Below, piece after piece: positions 10,464 to 21,619 of a stretch of DNA of 64,000 bases. Position numbers and translations under genes: made by a program. Position 1 is the stretch's first letter. Every line of letters starts with the position of its first letter. The notes beneath the pieces were generated by a model. It was not told the DNA's origin, did no database searches, and saw only the letters and a program-made list of their open reading frames with translations. This DNA comes from Pseudovirgaria hyperparasitica (taxonomy: Eukaryota; Ascomycota; Dothideomycetes; Acrospermales; Acrospermaceae): the NCBI RefSeq assembly GCF_010093815.1, contig NW_022985557.1, forward strand, positions 1,240,001 through 1,304,000, read 5' to 3'.

Positions 10464-12457
10464 ATGGTATGGAGTTGATCACGCGAGCACCTGCCAGCCG
10501 TGCATGGACTCTAACAGAAACACACAGGCCGAATCAACAATCGTCTCCAACACTGCTCTGGTAAGTCGCCTACCACCACCTATCCTGGCTTGAAATTCCA
10601 GCTCTGGTCGGTCTCCGCTAATTGCTTATTTTCTGGTGCAGCTTGAGAAGTTCGCAAAGCTCGACCAGAGGGGCTCCGTCATTGCAGAGTATGTCTGGAT
10701 CGATGCCTCCAACGGTGTGCGCTCCAAGTGCAAGGTGAGCAGCTTTCTTCCCTTCTCCCTTATCTCGCACACACACTCTTTCTCTCGCTCGCATCCCACG
10801 ACACAACCTCGACACGTCCAGGCTATGACCGCATCGTGCCTATCCGACTTTTTTTTGGCGGCCGATCGGCAAAGAACCAATCCCACTTGGCCGCAAGCCA
10901 CACTACAAGCTTGCCGAGGACCTCGCGAGCGAGAATCGCTGGTTGTGGAGGGGCATGGGCAGCTGGCAGCTGGCAGCTCGCAAAACGATCCTCCAGTCGG
11001 CCCACACACACACACACTTTGCTCAACAAGCGATGAAAGCGCCGAATCTCGTTGCTTTTGGCCGCTTGTAGCTCTCGTGTGGTTTGTGGGCTGTGGGCTG
11101 TGGGTGTGGGTGTGGGTGTGGGTGTGGGTGTGGGTGGGCGCATTTTCGCACATGGCCTACCCACGCGCCGATAAGAAAAGTATCGTCAGCTATCGGTAGC
11201 CACAGATGCCGCCTCGCCGCCTCCCCTGCGTGCGTCGCCGCTGTCCCTCCCTGCACCTCCATGTCAAGTGCGCACGAGAATTGCTCGAGTCATGCTGGAA
11301 AGTGGCACAAACATGTTATGCACCTGAACTTCGTGCATGCAGTTGCTGACCTGAACTCCTACAGACTTTGACCAAGAAGCCATCCTCGGTCAAGGACCTC
11401 CCAGAATGGAACTTTGACGGTTCTTCGACCGGCCAAGCTCCAGGTGACAACTCCGATGTCTACCTGCGCCCGGTCGCCTACTACCCCGACCCTTTCAGAC
11501 TAGGTGACAACATCCTGGTCATGTGTGAGACGTACATGTCCGATGGCAAGCCCAACGCCTACAACTTCCGCCACGACGCGGCTGTCATCATGGAGGCTCA
11601 TGCCAAGCACGAATTCTGGTTCGGTCTTGAGCAGGAGTACACTCTGCTTGGCTTTGACGGCTGGCCGTACGGCTGGCCCAAGAACGGCTTCCCCGCTCCT
11701 CAGGGTCCTTACTACTGTGGCAACGGAACCGGCAAGGTCATGTGCCGTGATATCGTAGAGGCCCACTACAAGGCCTGTCTGTATGCCAAAATCCAAATCT
11801 CCGGTACCAACGCCGAGGTCATGCCCGCCCAGTGGGAATACCAAGTCGGTCCTTGCGACGGCATTTCTCGTAAGTCTGCTCCTGACGATCCCATCCTATG
11901 CGCGTCATCACCACACATTCTGACATGAATACCAAACAGTCGGTGACCAGCTCTGGATGTCACGTTTCCTCCTCCACCGTGTCGCCGAGCAGTTCGGTGC
12001 CAAGGTCACGTTTGCCCCCAAGCCCATCCCCGGCGACTGGAACGGTGCCGGTCTGCACACCAACGTCTCCACCAAGGAGATGCGTGCGGACGGCGGAATC
12101 AAGGCCATCGAGGCTGCCATGGAGAAGCTGGCCGAGCGCCAGGTCGAGCACATGGAGGTGTACGGAGAGGACAACCGCCAACGCATGACTGGCGCTCACG
12201 AGACTGCGTCGTACGACAAGTTTTCGTGGGGTATCGCCAACCGTGGCGCGTCCGTCCGCGTCAACCGCGCTGTGGCCGAGGAGGGCAAGGGATACTTTGA
12301 GGACCGCCGTCCCGCCTCCAACGGAGACCCATACCAGATCACCGGCATAATCGTCGAGACTCTATGTGGCAAGGTCAAGGGCGCCGACATGGTGCAGGCA
12401 GCCAAGAAGGGCGAGGCAGTTGAGAACGAGATGGTCGTCCCGATTGCGAAGCCGTAA
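10464..12457 (+). CDS. GLN1: Glutamine synthetase (eukaryotic GSII)
   Basis: Makes glutamine from glutamate, ammonia and ATP in the cytosol. I read five coding exons: 10464-10466, 10528-10560, 10642-10734, 11365-11869 and 11940-12457 (about 383 residues). The first holds only the ATG, followed by a GTATGG donor; joining it to GCC at 10528 gives MAESTIVSN, the usual fungal N-terminus. An in-frame ATG at 10504 would instead add an unconserved peptide. Family marks are [11 protein letters not shown], the ATP-site stretch [15 protein letters not shown], and [10 protein letters not shown]. Intron 3 is 630 bp (10735-11364), very long for this genome, and holds a TGTGGG repeat and GATA sites. The last exon ends in an unusually long tail. 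GATA sites upstream suggest nitrogen control. Confidence 0.95.
11099..11138. repeat. TGTGGG hexamer repeat inside an intron
   Basis: Six or more TGTGGG units lie in intron 3 of glutamine synthetase, 226 bp before the acceptor. A short CA run sits near 11000 in the same intron. Confidence 0.85.
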
Positions 12458-13304
12458 ATGCATTTGTGAACATTGGCGCATCTGGTTCTTGCTCCCAATC
12501 GGTTTCCTTGCCCATATCATATACCTAATCCTTTGCACGTCATTCTCGACCCTCGAATGCTAGGTTCTAGCCAACATGGATGGAATCAGCATGCATATCC
12601 ACACCCCACATCCCACATCCCCAGCATCTACCACCATCTCCGTACAGGTAGCTGTACGCTAGCGCATAGCGCCTAGACTTTACGGACATGTGTCCACCAA
12701 CATGCGTCCACATGCTGTATGTAGTAGCCCGAATGAGAAGCATGAATTCACCTTTTCGTCTTGTTGTCTTGTGCGTGACCGTGTGGTATTGTTTGTGCAC
12801 GCTTGGTCTGTAGGTCTGCATGGACGGAGACTCGTTGGTTACTGCGCGGAAGCGGAAGGGTTTCTGACGCGGTCGCGGTTCATCTTCCGAGCCGAGGCTG
12901 CCGACTTGCACCCACCATCCATCTTGAGATCTCGGATTTGGGCTTTCCTTGGCTACGGCTATCAACCATGAAAGACTATCAAGGGCTATTAAATATATAT
13001 TGATCATTGGGGGTTTTAGCAAAGTAGAAGATGTAGATGATAAAAAAAGTAAGATAACAGTCAGCAAGTAAGTACCCCCTTATGAAGAAGAAAGAAAAGA
13101 TAGATAGATATACGGATAAAAAAGTAACGCTTAGATATAATCCAGCCCTAATCTTGAAAGCATTTCATGGTGGATGGACCTTCCCTCGCTCGCATCTGCT
13201 ACTGCTAACAATCCAATGAACCAAAGCCCCCAACCCAAACTCCCCTCTTTCCCTTCCACAACAAGAAACCACAAAACAAAACCAAAGCCTCAACACCCCC
13301 TAAA
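12458..13304. other. Convergent 3' flanks of glutamine synthetase and the MFS transporter
   Basis: The two neighbouring genes point at each other, so this 847-bp stretch should hold both 3' UTRs and terminators. It turns AT-rich near 12985-13140. No credible open frame is present. Confidence 0.65.
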
Positions 13305-15316
13305 CTAAACCCTCCCCCTAACCCCCCACCCAACCTTCGCCCCCCTCGCCGCAACCAAAAACGCCCCCCCAACAACCCACCCCGCCAGCGCACACGCAAA
13401 CGCCCCCGTGAAATCCGATCCGTCGTCCGGTCGTTGTCCTCGTCGTCGAACAACAATAACACCGATCAGGCTGGCGCAGATGGGGCTGCCGAAGAGGATG
13501 CCGACGCCACAGGCTGCTAGGGCGACGGCGTGGCGTTTGGAGAGGGTTGTTTTGGGGTTGCCGAATGATTGGGAGTGCAGGTCGAAGCGGTCGAGGGTGG
13601 CGAGGAGGAGGGGGAGGAGGGGGGTGGTTAGGGCGTAGAGGGTTGCTAGGGTTGTTGCCGTGGGGGGGAGGGGGAGGGGGGTGTATTTCTGTTGGGTTTG
13701 TTGTTGTGGTGTTGATGATGGTGATAGGGGTGATGGTGTTGTTGTTGTAGGTAGGGCTGGTGGTGATAAACTGACGGCATCAAGCGCGATCCACACGGCG
13801 AGCACGACGGCGGAGAGAAAGGTGCTGGGGAGCAGCGTGTTCAGGGGCCCGGTGAGGTGGTGCGCTAGGAGGCCTGGGATGGCGCTTGCGAGGAGCGAGA
13901 CGGCGAGCATGAGGATGAGGATGAGGATTGCGTCGTCGGGGGCCTGGCGGAGGGAGAGGGTTGCGTAGGATACGATCTGGTTGGGGTGTGGGTTAGTTTG
14001 TTTGTTTGTTTGTTTGTTGTGTGTGTGGCGTGGCATATCGTATCGTATCATGACAGCCCTACCAGACCAGTCCAGAACGACAAGACAAGACAGGACACAC
14101 AGGAAGATAGGAAGAAACTCACAAAGTACACCGGCCCCAGCCACCCAGCAAACACAAACCCCAGCCCAACAACAAGCAGCAAAAACGGCCCGTCATTCCG
14201 CATCGCCTCGTTCCGCGCCCGACTCGGCGCAAGCCCCTTCTTCAACATCTTCCGCCGCCACCTGCTCATCCGCGTCTCCCACTCCTGTCGCCGCCTCTCC
14301 AGATCCCCATCCCCANNNNNNNNNNNNNNNNNNNNNNNNNNNNNNNNNNNNNNNNNNNNNNNNNNNNNNNNNNNNNNNNNNNNNNNNNNNNNNNNNNNNN
14401 NNNNNNNNNNNNNNNNNNNNNNNNNNNNNNNNNNNNNNNNNNNNNNNNNNNNNNNNNNNNNNNNNNCCCCCCTCGCAACAACCCCAAACACCAACGCCCC
14501 TCCCCACGCCCCACACGCCACCACAAACCCAACAACAAGCGGCCTCCCCGCAAACCCCCTCACCATCGCCAGCACAGCACAGTCCAACATCCCCGCCATC
14601 CCAACGCCCTGTGCCAGACCCCGCACGAGCAGGACACGCACGTAGGTATCGCAGAACGCGAGCGCGACTTGTGAGGCTACGAGGACGGCGGCGCCCGTGC
14701 GGAAGAGCGTGGCGCCGTGGCCGTGGTTGAAGGCGTGGGCTAGGGGGTAGGCGAGGAGGAAGGGGAGGGAGAGTTGGAGGGCGGGGATCCAGGAGAGGTG
14801 GAATTGGGTGCTTGTGGAGAGGAGGTGGAAGTCGTAGAGGTATTCTTCTGTTATGCTGGAGGAGAGGTTGAGGCCTAGGGTTGCGGCGGAGGTGAGGAGG
14901 GTGGTTAGGGCTTTGAGGGGAAGGGCGTGGCGGGTGAGGCGGGGTTTGGATTTGTGGGTGTGGTTGGGGGTGGTGGTGTCGTGGGTGAGGTTTATGTGTG
15001 TTGATCTGTGGATGGCGTTTGCTGGGGTGGTGAGGGTGGATAGTGGGAGGTCGGACTGGGGGTTTGCTTTCTTGGTCTTGAGTTTGAAGGCGTTCGGGAT
15101 GTACGACGAGAGCTTGCTGCCGGCGGGTGAGGCGCGGATGTTGGGCGAGGCGGTCGAGTTGCTGTTTCGCAGGGTCGAGTGCTCCCATGAATGTGTGGGT
15201 GAGGTTGTCGTCGTGGTTCGTTGGTCTTCGCTCGGTCGAGCGGTCGAGGCCATCGGGCTGGTTGGATCGCTCGTCTGCCTTCTGTCGTTGAAGCTGGATG
15301 GGTTATGAGAGGTCAT
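13305..15316 (-). CDS. MFS transporter (12-TM type), interrupted by an assembly gap
   Basis: Two exons, 15316-14123 and 13976-13305, with a 146-bp intron (13977-14122; GTGAGT donor, CTAAC branch site near the acceptor, CAAA repeats inside), give about 621 residues. The first 135 or so are a polar Ser/Thr-rich cytosolic tail. Hydrophobic segments follow in the usual spacing, with the first half ending near VVACGAWGGALVFG. A central cytosolic loop rich in R, K and E (ERRRQEWETRMSRWRRK) is typical between helices 6 and 7, and six more segments follow. The layout resembles fungal major-facilitator carriers; the substrate cannot be told. The gap (14316-14466) hides about 50 residues before the central loop, yet the frame on both sides agrees. 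Confidence 0.8.
14316..14466. other. Assembly gap (151 N)
   Basis: An unbroken run of N inside exon 1 of the MFS transporter gene. Both sides read in the same frame across 151 unknown bases, so the gap length is plausibly close to real. Flanking DNA is very C-rich on the plus strand, which may explain the failed assembly. Confidence 0.99.
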
Positions 15317-15350
15317 CTTGGGCCACTGGTGGCGTGGCGTTCTCCTGGAT

Positions 15351-15388
<38 letters not shown>

Positions 15389-15756
15389 AGGATCTGTAGA
15401 GTGTAGAGAAGTCTCTTACTACTGCCGGGTTCACTGTCAGGACGTGCGTCAAGGGTGACGATGAATAGGCTGGACTGTCAGGCAAGGGGGTCGTCGGTCA
15501 ACAGCACCCATTCACCCAGCCGAAGGTCGTGTCACACTGTCGAAACACAGCCGAGCTGTCACATCAGCACTATCCCCAAGTGATTTGAAAACACGACAAG
15601 TTCATTGAAAGATAAAGCAGCTTCTCAAGCTCGATTGAAACGAGAAGAACGTGATAGCTGTCACGCAGTCCTACCCCTGCCCACAACACCCGTCTCACAC
15701 TATCGACTCCCACGCCGACCGGAACGCCAAACATATGGAAAGTACCTGTTCGCTTA
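15317..15756. other. MFS transporter promoter region with GA repeat
   Basis: This 440-bp stretch separates two minus-strand genes. A GA dinucleotide run (15354-15386, about 16 units) sits 40 bp upstream of the transporter start codon, so it reads as a CT run in the leader. No open frame is supported. Confidence 0.7.
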
Positions 15757-16589
15757 TCAAAAGATGCCATTGACAATCTTGGACCCAATAGTCGCTCCGG
15801 CACCTGTATATCTGTCAGCCTGACCTCGCACTTGTGCGCACCGGGCGTCGAACCAAAGACTGCTGCGTTGCCGAGCTTTTTGCCAAACTTCTTGCCCATC
15901 TCAGCTCCCTTGCCTGGCTGCTCGCTGGGTCCCGCGTGGGCGACGTCCTGAGGCATGTTACCATAGTTGCTCGGCTGGTGCGTTGGAACAGAGGGCATCA
16001 TGGGGCCCTTCTCCTCGATGATCTTGACGTAGCTCCGTGGGAAGATGCCCTCCTGGCCAGTCTTCTCGTTCCGTCCCTTCCACCACTCTGCATTCATGTA
16101 TTCCGTGATCACGACCCGGTCGTTTGGCATTAGCTGCAGATCACCGGCGTCTTGGGCGTTGTACTGGTACAGCGCAGAGCAGGTGGCGAGGCCTGATGCC
16201 GGAGCGGCGGGCGCGCTCGGGTACGCCGGTGGAGGCACATTCGGCGTCGCGGCCGGCTGGTAGTATCCATTCTTCTCGTTGTTGTTGCTGTTGTTGTTGT
16301 TGTTGTTCATGCTGAGCTGGGCCATGGCCGGGATAGGGGTGCTCTGCACGGGCGTGGGAGCCTCGTGAACGCGATGTTGCACGGGCGCAGCATTCTCCGC
16401 CGGGAGGTTTCCGATGATGGACGAGTACTGCTGCGCCGTGAGAACGTTTGCGTCTTTCAGGAATTCGAGTTCCTGTCGTGTGCTTTAGTGGTTGAGGCCA
16501 TATGAGACTTTTCCGCCTGGCAGCCTTACCGTCTTGACAGAGCGGAGCGAGCGATTGACGACCGCGGTCTGAAGGTCTTCGTAGCCCAT
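15757..16589 (-). CDS. LSB1: SH3-domain actin-patch protein, LSB1/PIN3 type
   Basis: Three exons, 16589-16530, 16472-15842 and 15803-15757, give 245 residues. The order is: an N-terminal helix (MGYEDLQTAVVNRSLRSVKT), a linker with a poly-Asn stretch and prolines, one SH3 domain at about residues 110-165 (ALYQYNAQDAGDLQL... WWKGR... GIFPRSYVKI), then a basic glycine-rich tail ending GATIGSKIVNGIF. That exact architecture and end match yeast Lsb1 and Lsb2/Pin3, which bind the WASP homologue Las17 at cortical actin patches and affect prion formation. Intron 1 is 57 bp. Intron 2 (15804-15841) is only 38 bp, but removing it is required to obtain the conserved C-terminus. The gene is divergent from the carboxylesterase. 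Confidence 0.85.
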
Positions 16590-17377
16590 GATTGATAACA
16601 GCACGGCAAGGACACGGTATGGATCGAAACAAGAGGTGAATTGGAAGATGTATAACGAGAGTGAGTTCAGGGGAGGAAGATGTTGTTGAAAGGCGACTTG
16701 GATCACCGCGCGTTCAGGTTCAGAGTCCTGACTACTCCTACGCCCCACGTTGTGTCTCAGCCGCTTTGCACAGCCCCAAAACCTCCCGACGCATCTGCAT
16801 CTTTAGTACCTGATACTCGCCCGACATGTCACTGCATCAGACAGTTAGTAGTCTAGATTCATGGAGGCGTAACAAGGCGTGCGCCTGCATGATAATCGTC
16901 TTGCACTTTGCATGTAGGAAACATGTTGTTGTTGCCTATATCGGAGAGTACAACATGCTAGTAGAGTCGACCACAACCACTCAATCACTTTTGCAATGCC
17001 TGCGTGAATAAATGAGCATGGATGCGTATGTCTCATATCTGGCTCGTGTCGAAATGCATTGGATCTCCAGATAGCAAAATATGTCTCTGTCGACGCCTTG
17101 TATTTAAAGATGGGCTGGAAGCTGACCTTTATATGGACCTCCAAGTAGTATAGGGCTCTTGTCATTTCATCATATAGTCAGTGATTCTTGTCGATGTTGT
17201 CCCAATATTATTGTCTATCGCGGACCCTGGCCAGCCTATGATAACCACGCTCAACCGAGGAACGGCCATAGCTCCGTCCGGCTATTGGCGTTGGAGTTGT
17301 CTTCAGGGATGATTTATACTTATTGCTCCTAGCATCAATCATATCAATCAATCACTGTCCCATCCATTCCATTTGTG
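16590..17377. other. Divergent promoter region between SH3 protein and carboxylesterase
   Basis: This 788-bp stretch lies between two divergent start codons and should carry both promoters. It is AT-rich, with no credible open frame and no repeat that I can see. Confidence 0.6.
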
Positions 17378-19215
17378 ATGTCATCTATAAACGGGGTTTC
17401 GAGCAAGCCCTACGTCCTAGATCTTCAATATCGAGGCTTCATCGAAGGCGTCACCTTGACATCGGACATAGACAGCACCGAGCTCTGCCACTTTTTCGGA
17501 GGCATACCGGACAGTCATTCTACCCAGTAAATCAGTGCACATGGTCCTAACCGCCAAATAGGTACGGGCTGCCGCCAATTGGGCCTTTTCGATGGCGGAG
17601 ACCGAGACCGCTCCCGCCATGCTATCGTTATGGAACACGAGCAAACCCAGGCAAGTTCACCGGGGGCACGGCTACATGTCCTCAGCCAAGAGCTGCCAAA
17701 TCCGAACTTGCGCTGGAAGTGCGAGATGAGGATTGCCTGCAACTCAATGTCTGGCTACCTGTCGGAGAGCCACCTGAAGGGGGTGAGTGGCACATATAAT
17801 TCCACTGATCCATCTCTGACGCTTGCAGGCTGGCCAGTAATCTTCTACATTCGTACGAACTCATCATTCAAGCCTAAGGAGAACTTCTTGCCACTAACTT
17901 GTTGCTCAGATGGAGGGTTCTTGCAATTTGGTGATCCTAATGATCTCGACGTAAGCAAGCTCTTGAGCGAAACTGATTGTCGGTGTATATTCGTCATGCC
18001 AGCATATCGTCTGAATGTTTTTGGCTTCCTCGCGTCCCGTGAGCTTCTACGAGAATCTGGAGCGGGCTGTGAAGTAGGTAATCTCGGATTCTGGGATCAG
18101 CGGCTCGCTCTCGAGTGGGCGTGGAAGAACATCGACTATTTTGGTGGCAACCCCAAAAATATAGCCGTGGCTGGATACTCTGCTGGTATGCTGTCACGCC
18201 GGAGTGAGTCACCATTCATTTTCACTTACGCTCTCCAGGCTCGTATTCGACATTCATGCAACTGCAGTACGATCTGTTCCTGCCAGACCAGAAGAGTATC
18301 ATCCGGAGAGCAATCATGTGGAGTAACGGTCCAGGCGTGCAACCCAAGTCCTTACTAGAAGCACAAGAACAGTTCGATGAGCTGCTACAGGTGCTAGGGA
18401 TATCCCTTGACATCACAGAGCCCGAAAAGTTGTCGAAGCTTCGCCAGATCCCATCCAGCCAACTCGTCGAAGCAACGTTCGCCATGAAGATTCATCAGTT
18501 TCGCGCAGTGACCGATGGCGAGTTCGTACGTCCGTCACTCTTCGAAGACATAGACAGAGGGGAGTTCGCCACGCGAATGAGGAAACGCGGCGTCCAGCTA
18601 ATGATGGGCGAATGCAAGGATGAGCATTTTGTTTATGGCGAATGGAGGCCCCCAGAAGATAGCTTCCAGGGCCTGTACGACAGACTCCAGGCCGATTACC
18701 CACGCGCGGCTTGTGATGCTTTGGTGAAGCATTTCTACCCGAATGGCCAGCTGCCTTCGCGATCCAGAGACTGGTGCGAGGAGTTTGGCAGGATTTACGC
18801 AGACATTCAGATACATGCCATGGAACGTGGCCTTGCCAATGCACTTGACCGTTTCGGTGCTGGCGACCTCGTGTATCGCTACCGGGTCGAATGGCGGGCC
18901 AAGTGTGTAGCTCTGCCGCCAGAGTGGGGTGTCACTCACACATCCGATCTCGCCATATGGTTCTGGGGTGACAAAGCACAGTTGGAAGATGAGGAGAAGA
19001 CGATTGCATACGAATCTTTTGTCCATCCATTGTCTCAATTTATCACGGGCCGAGTTGTCTCATGGGGCACGCAGAACGTGTGCCAATCAAGAACACTGAA
19101 AGCCGACGGCTCTGTAGAGATTCTGGATGATGCCGACTGGGAGCGCAGTCTAGCGATTTGGCGGTGTTTGCAAGCAGCCGGTGCAGCATTTGCGCCAATC
19201 AAAGGTAGACTCTAA
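17378..19215 (+). CDS. Type-B carboxylesterase/lipase (alpha/beta hydrolase)
   Basis: Hydrolyses carboxylic esters; substrate unknown. Exons 17378-17526, 17562-17782, 17829-17852, 17910-18185 and 18239-19215 give 548 residues. Marks include the second family signature EDCLQLNVWLP, the oxyanion-hole stretch YIHGGFLQFG, the nucleophile elbow GYSAG, an acidic residue in GECKDEHFVY, and the His of GVTHTSDLAIWF, so the catalytic triad is present. Intron 1 is odd: the place where the family normally splices, after GGIP, has GG instead of GT (17509-17510). A GTAAAT 18 bp downstream is in the same phase and would leave a 35-bp intron and insert six residues (DSHSTQ). No secretion signal is evident. 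It lies 603 bp before a P450 on the same strand. Confidence 0.8.
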
Positions 19216-19818
19216 TTGATATCAAGTCAAGCTGCTTTGGTCGAGGTGTTTACATTGGAACAGAGTTCTGCCGACAGAAGACGCCACCTCTCGCAGATGC
19301 AGCTGTGTATCCACGGTGTCACCGCGATGAAGCCGGGAACAAGTCGCGCAACGATAACGCAACAGTAGGATTCGTACGGCACAGTAAATGTCTCCTTGCG
19401 AGCATACTCGGCCTATCGATGATGCTCAGTCTGGCGAGTCTTTGCATATCGCCGTCCGAAAACGACGTCCGGCTACCTTAGTTCCACTTCCACGCCCCGC
19501 TACCCGTACCGCCCCCCCGCAGAAAGTGACGAAACTGGAGCAGTGGATGCAAACACTGACTCAAACACTCCCTGGGAACCCCCCCCCCTCGACATTCAGC
19601 CCAGATCGCGCCAGCTTTCTGGCTATCCCATTTGAAGACATCGAAGGCACTGTTCACTGGACCAACTCACTTCACTTTACTATGTTTAGGTCAGCTCAGA
19701 AGCAAATAAGGCTCGTCCACGTAGGAGCATGGAGCTTTAAAGAATACTTCCTCGCCCTTCCTGTCGAGCCGTCTATAGGTCCATTGATGGACTGTTCCTA
19801 CGGTTCTGCGATTTTATC
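19216..19818. other. Intergenic: carboxylesterase 3' flank and P450 promoter
   Basis: This is a 603-bp spacer between two plus-strand genes. An open frame covers part of it (19388-19852), but it runs into the P450 coding region in another frame and shows no family resemblance. Confidence 0.55.
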
Positions 19819-21619
19819 ATGGTCCAAGCTGAGAGTCTATCATTACCGCTAGTAGCCTTTGCTGCTGGCATTGCCCTCCATGTCTTTGCATTCCGCTTTG
19901 GAGAATGGGACAGATCATACCACAAAGCGGCTGCGGCTTATGCTCTGCTGGCTGTGGTGGGCGCTGCCTATACTCATTTCGTGTTGACAAAGGGCAACAT
20001 TGGTCTCGTCGGAGCTTTTCGCACAATCACATACCTTGAGTTGGTGTCGATACTTGGTATTTTCACAAGCATGAGCATCTACCGAACGCTCTTCCACAGA
20101 TTGAACAGGTTCCCTGGACCGTTCGGCGCCAGAGTCTCGAATTGGTATATTACCAGCTTGGCGGTCAAGAATTTCCAGATTTATCGGGAGATTGAGCAAT
20201 TTCACCAAAAGTACGGAGACTTTGTGCGGATTGGTGGGCTATCTTCAATGTTTAACGCGTGTGCGGAACACATTCTAATTCGTCTCCAGGTCCCACTGAG
20301 ATCTCGGTCAACAACGTCGATGCTGTGCAGAAATTACATTCTGCCACCACGAAATGCACCAAGGGCCCATGGTATGACTTGAGCGCATGGATCTCTCTTC
20401 ACACCACTCGCAACAAGGCCGAGCATGCTCGAAGACGAAAAGCGTGGGATCGTGGCTTCAATGCTCGAGGTTTGTAAAGCCAGGTTGGGCGTCAGATGTT
20501 CCACCAGACTGATGATATGCAGCTCTTCGTCATTATGAACCTCGAGTCGTCAAATACACGAACCAGCTTCTGAGCCAGATCGAGAAGCATGCTGGCAAGC
20601 CAATGAACATGTCCGACTGGTTCAACTTTTATTCATTCGATATTATGGGGGATCTTGCGTTTGGGGCTCAATTTGACATGTTGAAGGACGGCGTCAAGCA
20701 CTACTTCATGGTTGCACTTCACGGCTTCGTAAAGGCTGTTGGCATCCTCAGCTACGCTATCTGGATTATCCCGGTGTTTCGACTGATGCCTGTACTCAAT
20801 GCTGAAGACCAAAAGTTCTGGAAGTGGGTGGGTCAGCAGATCGACAAGCGTCGGCAGACTCGACTAGAACGACCAGACGTCTTTTCATGGATTCTCGAGG
20901 ACCATCAGTCGAAGAAGAAGCCTACCAGACAAGACGAGCTCAATCTCATCGGAGATGGTGCGCTCATTGCTGTCGCTGGAAGCGATACCACTGCGGCTGC
21001 GCTCACCATGTTGTTCTACGAATTATCACAGCACCCGGAGATTGTTGAGAAGCTGCAAAAGGAGGTGGACCAGGCGTTTGAGAAGGGCGAAATCGACTAC
21101 AACGGTCTCTCCAAGTACAAGTATCTCCAGGCTTGTATCGACGAGTCACTGCGATTACACCCACCGGTCCCATCAGGTCTACAGCGTGTTACACCACCCC
21201 AAGGGCTTGAGATCGCCGGGACGTATATCCCTGGAAACTCGTTTGTCAAGATTCCCATCCACACGCTTCAAAGAGGTAAGAACGTCTCCGGGCAACACGC
21301 GAGAGTCTCAAAGCTGATATGAAGTTTAGATGAACGCAACTTTGGCATGCCCCTCGAGTTCATCCCTGAGCGCTGGACTGATCACCCAGAGCTCGTGAAG
21401 AATGCAGACGCCTTCATGCCCTTCTCGATTGGCCCCTACGGCTGCGTCGGAAAGCAATTGGCGCTCATGGAAGTTCGTAGCGTGACTGCACACATCTTAC
21501 ACGAGTACAACGTGAGGACAGCTCCAGGGTTTACACAGGAAAACTTCTTGAAAGAGAAAAAGGATTGCTTCGCACTCGAGCTTGGACCTTTGGAGTTGAT
21601 TTTCGAACCAAGAACGTAG
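19819..21619 (+). CDS. Cytochrome P450 monooxygenase, microsomal
   Basis: Four exons, 19819-20233, 20290-20469, 20523-21275 and 21330-21619, all joined in phase 1, give 545 residues. The N-terminus has three hydrophobic segments before the proline hinge FPGPFG, as in fungal P450s with an extended membrane anchor. The I-helix AGSDTT, the K-helix ESLRLHPPVP, the PERW motif and the heme loop FSIGPYGCVGKQLA with its Cys ligand are all intact, so the enzyme should be active with NADPH-P450 reductase at the ER. The overall look (long anchor, YGDFVRIGPTEISVN) recalls fungal P450s annotated as tryprostatin B 6-hydroxylase-like; that is only a resemblance. With the carboxylesterase next door it may form a small catabolic or secondary-metabolite unit. 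Confidence 0.9.

Noticed and set aside
10636-11199. 187-codon plus-strand frame (and opposite-strand frames) inside glutamine synthetase
   Set aside because: It begins as real exon 3 and then reads on through intron 3 and its repeat; the rest is not conserved coding.
17509-17561. Calling the carboxylesterase a pseudogene because of the missing GT at the family's donor position
   Set aside because: A same-phase GTAAAT donor 18 bp downstream restores the frame and all catalytic residues are intact, so an active gene is the simpler reading until transcripts say otherwise.
19388-19852. 154-codon plus-strand open frame before the P450
   Set aside because: It overlaps the P450 start in another frame, is low complexity (Pro and Thr runs), and shows no family signal; it is better explained as the P450 promoter and leader.
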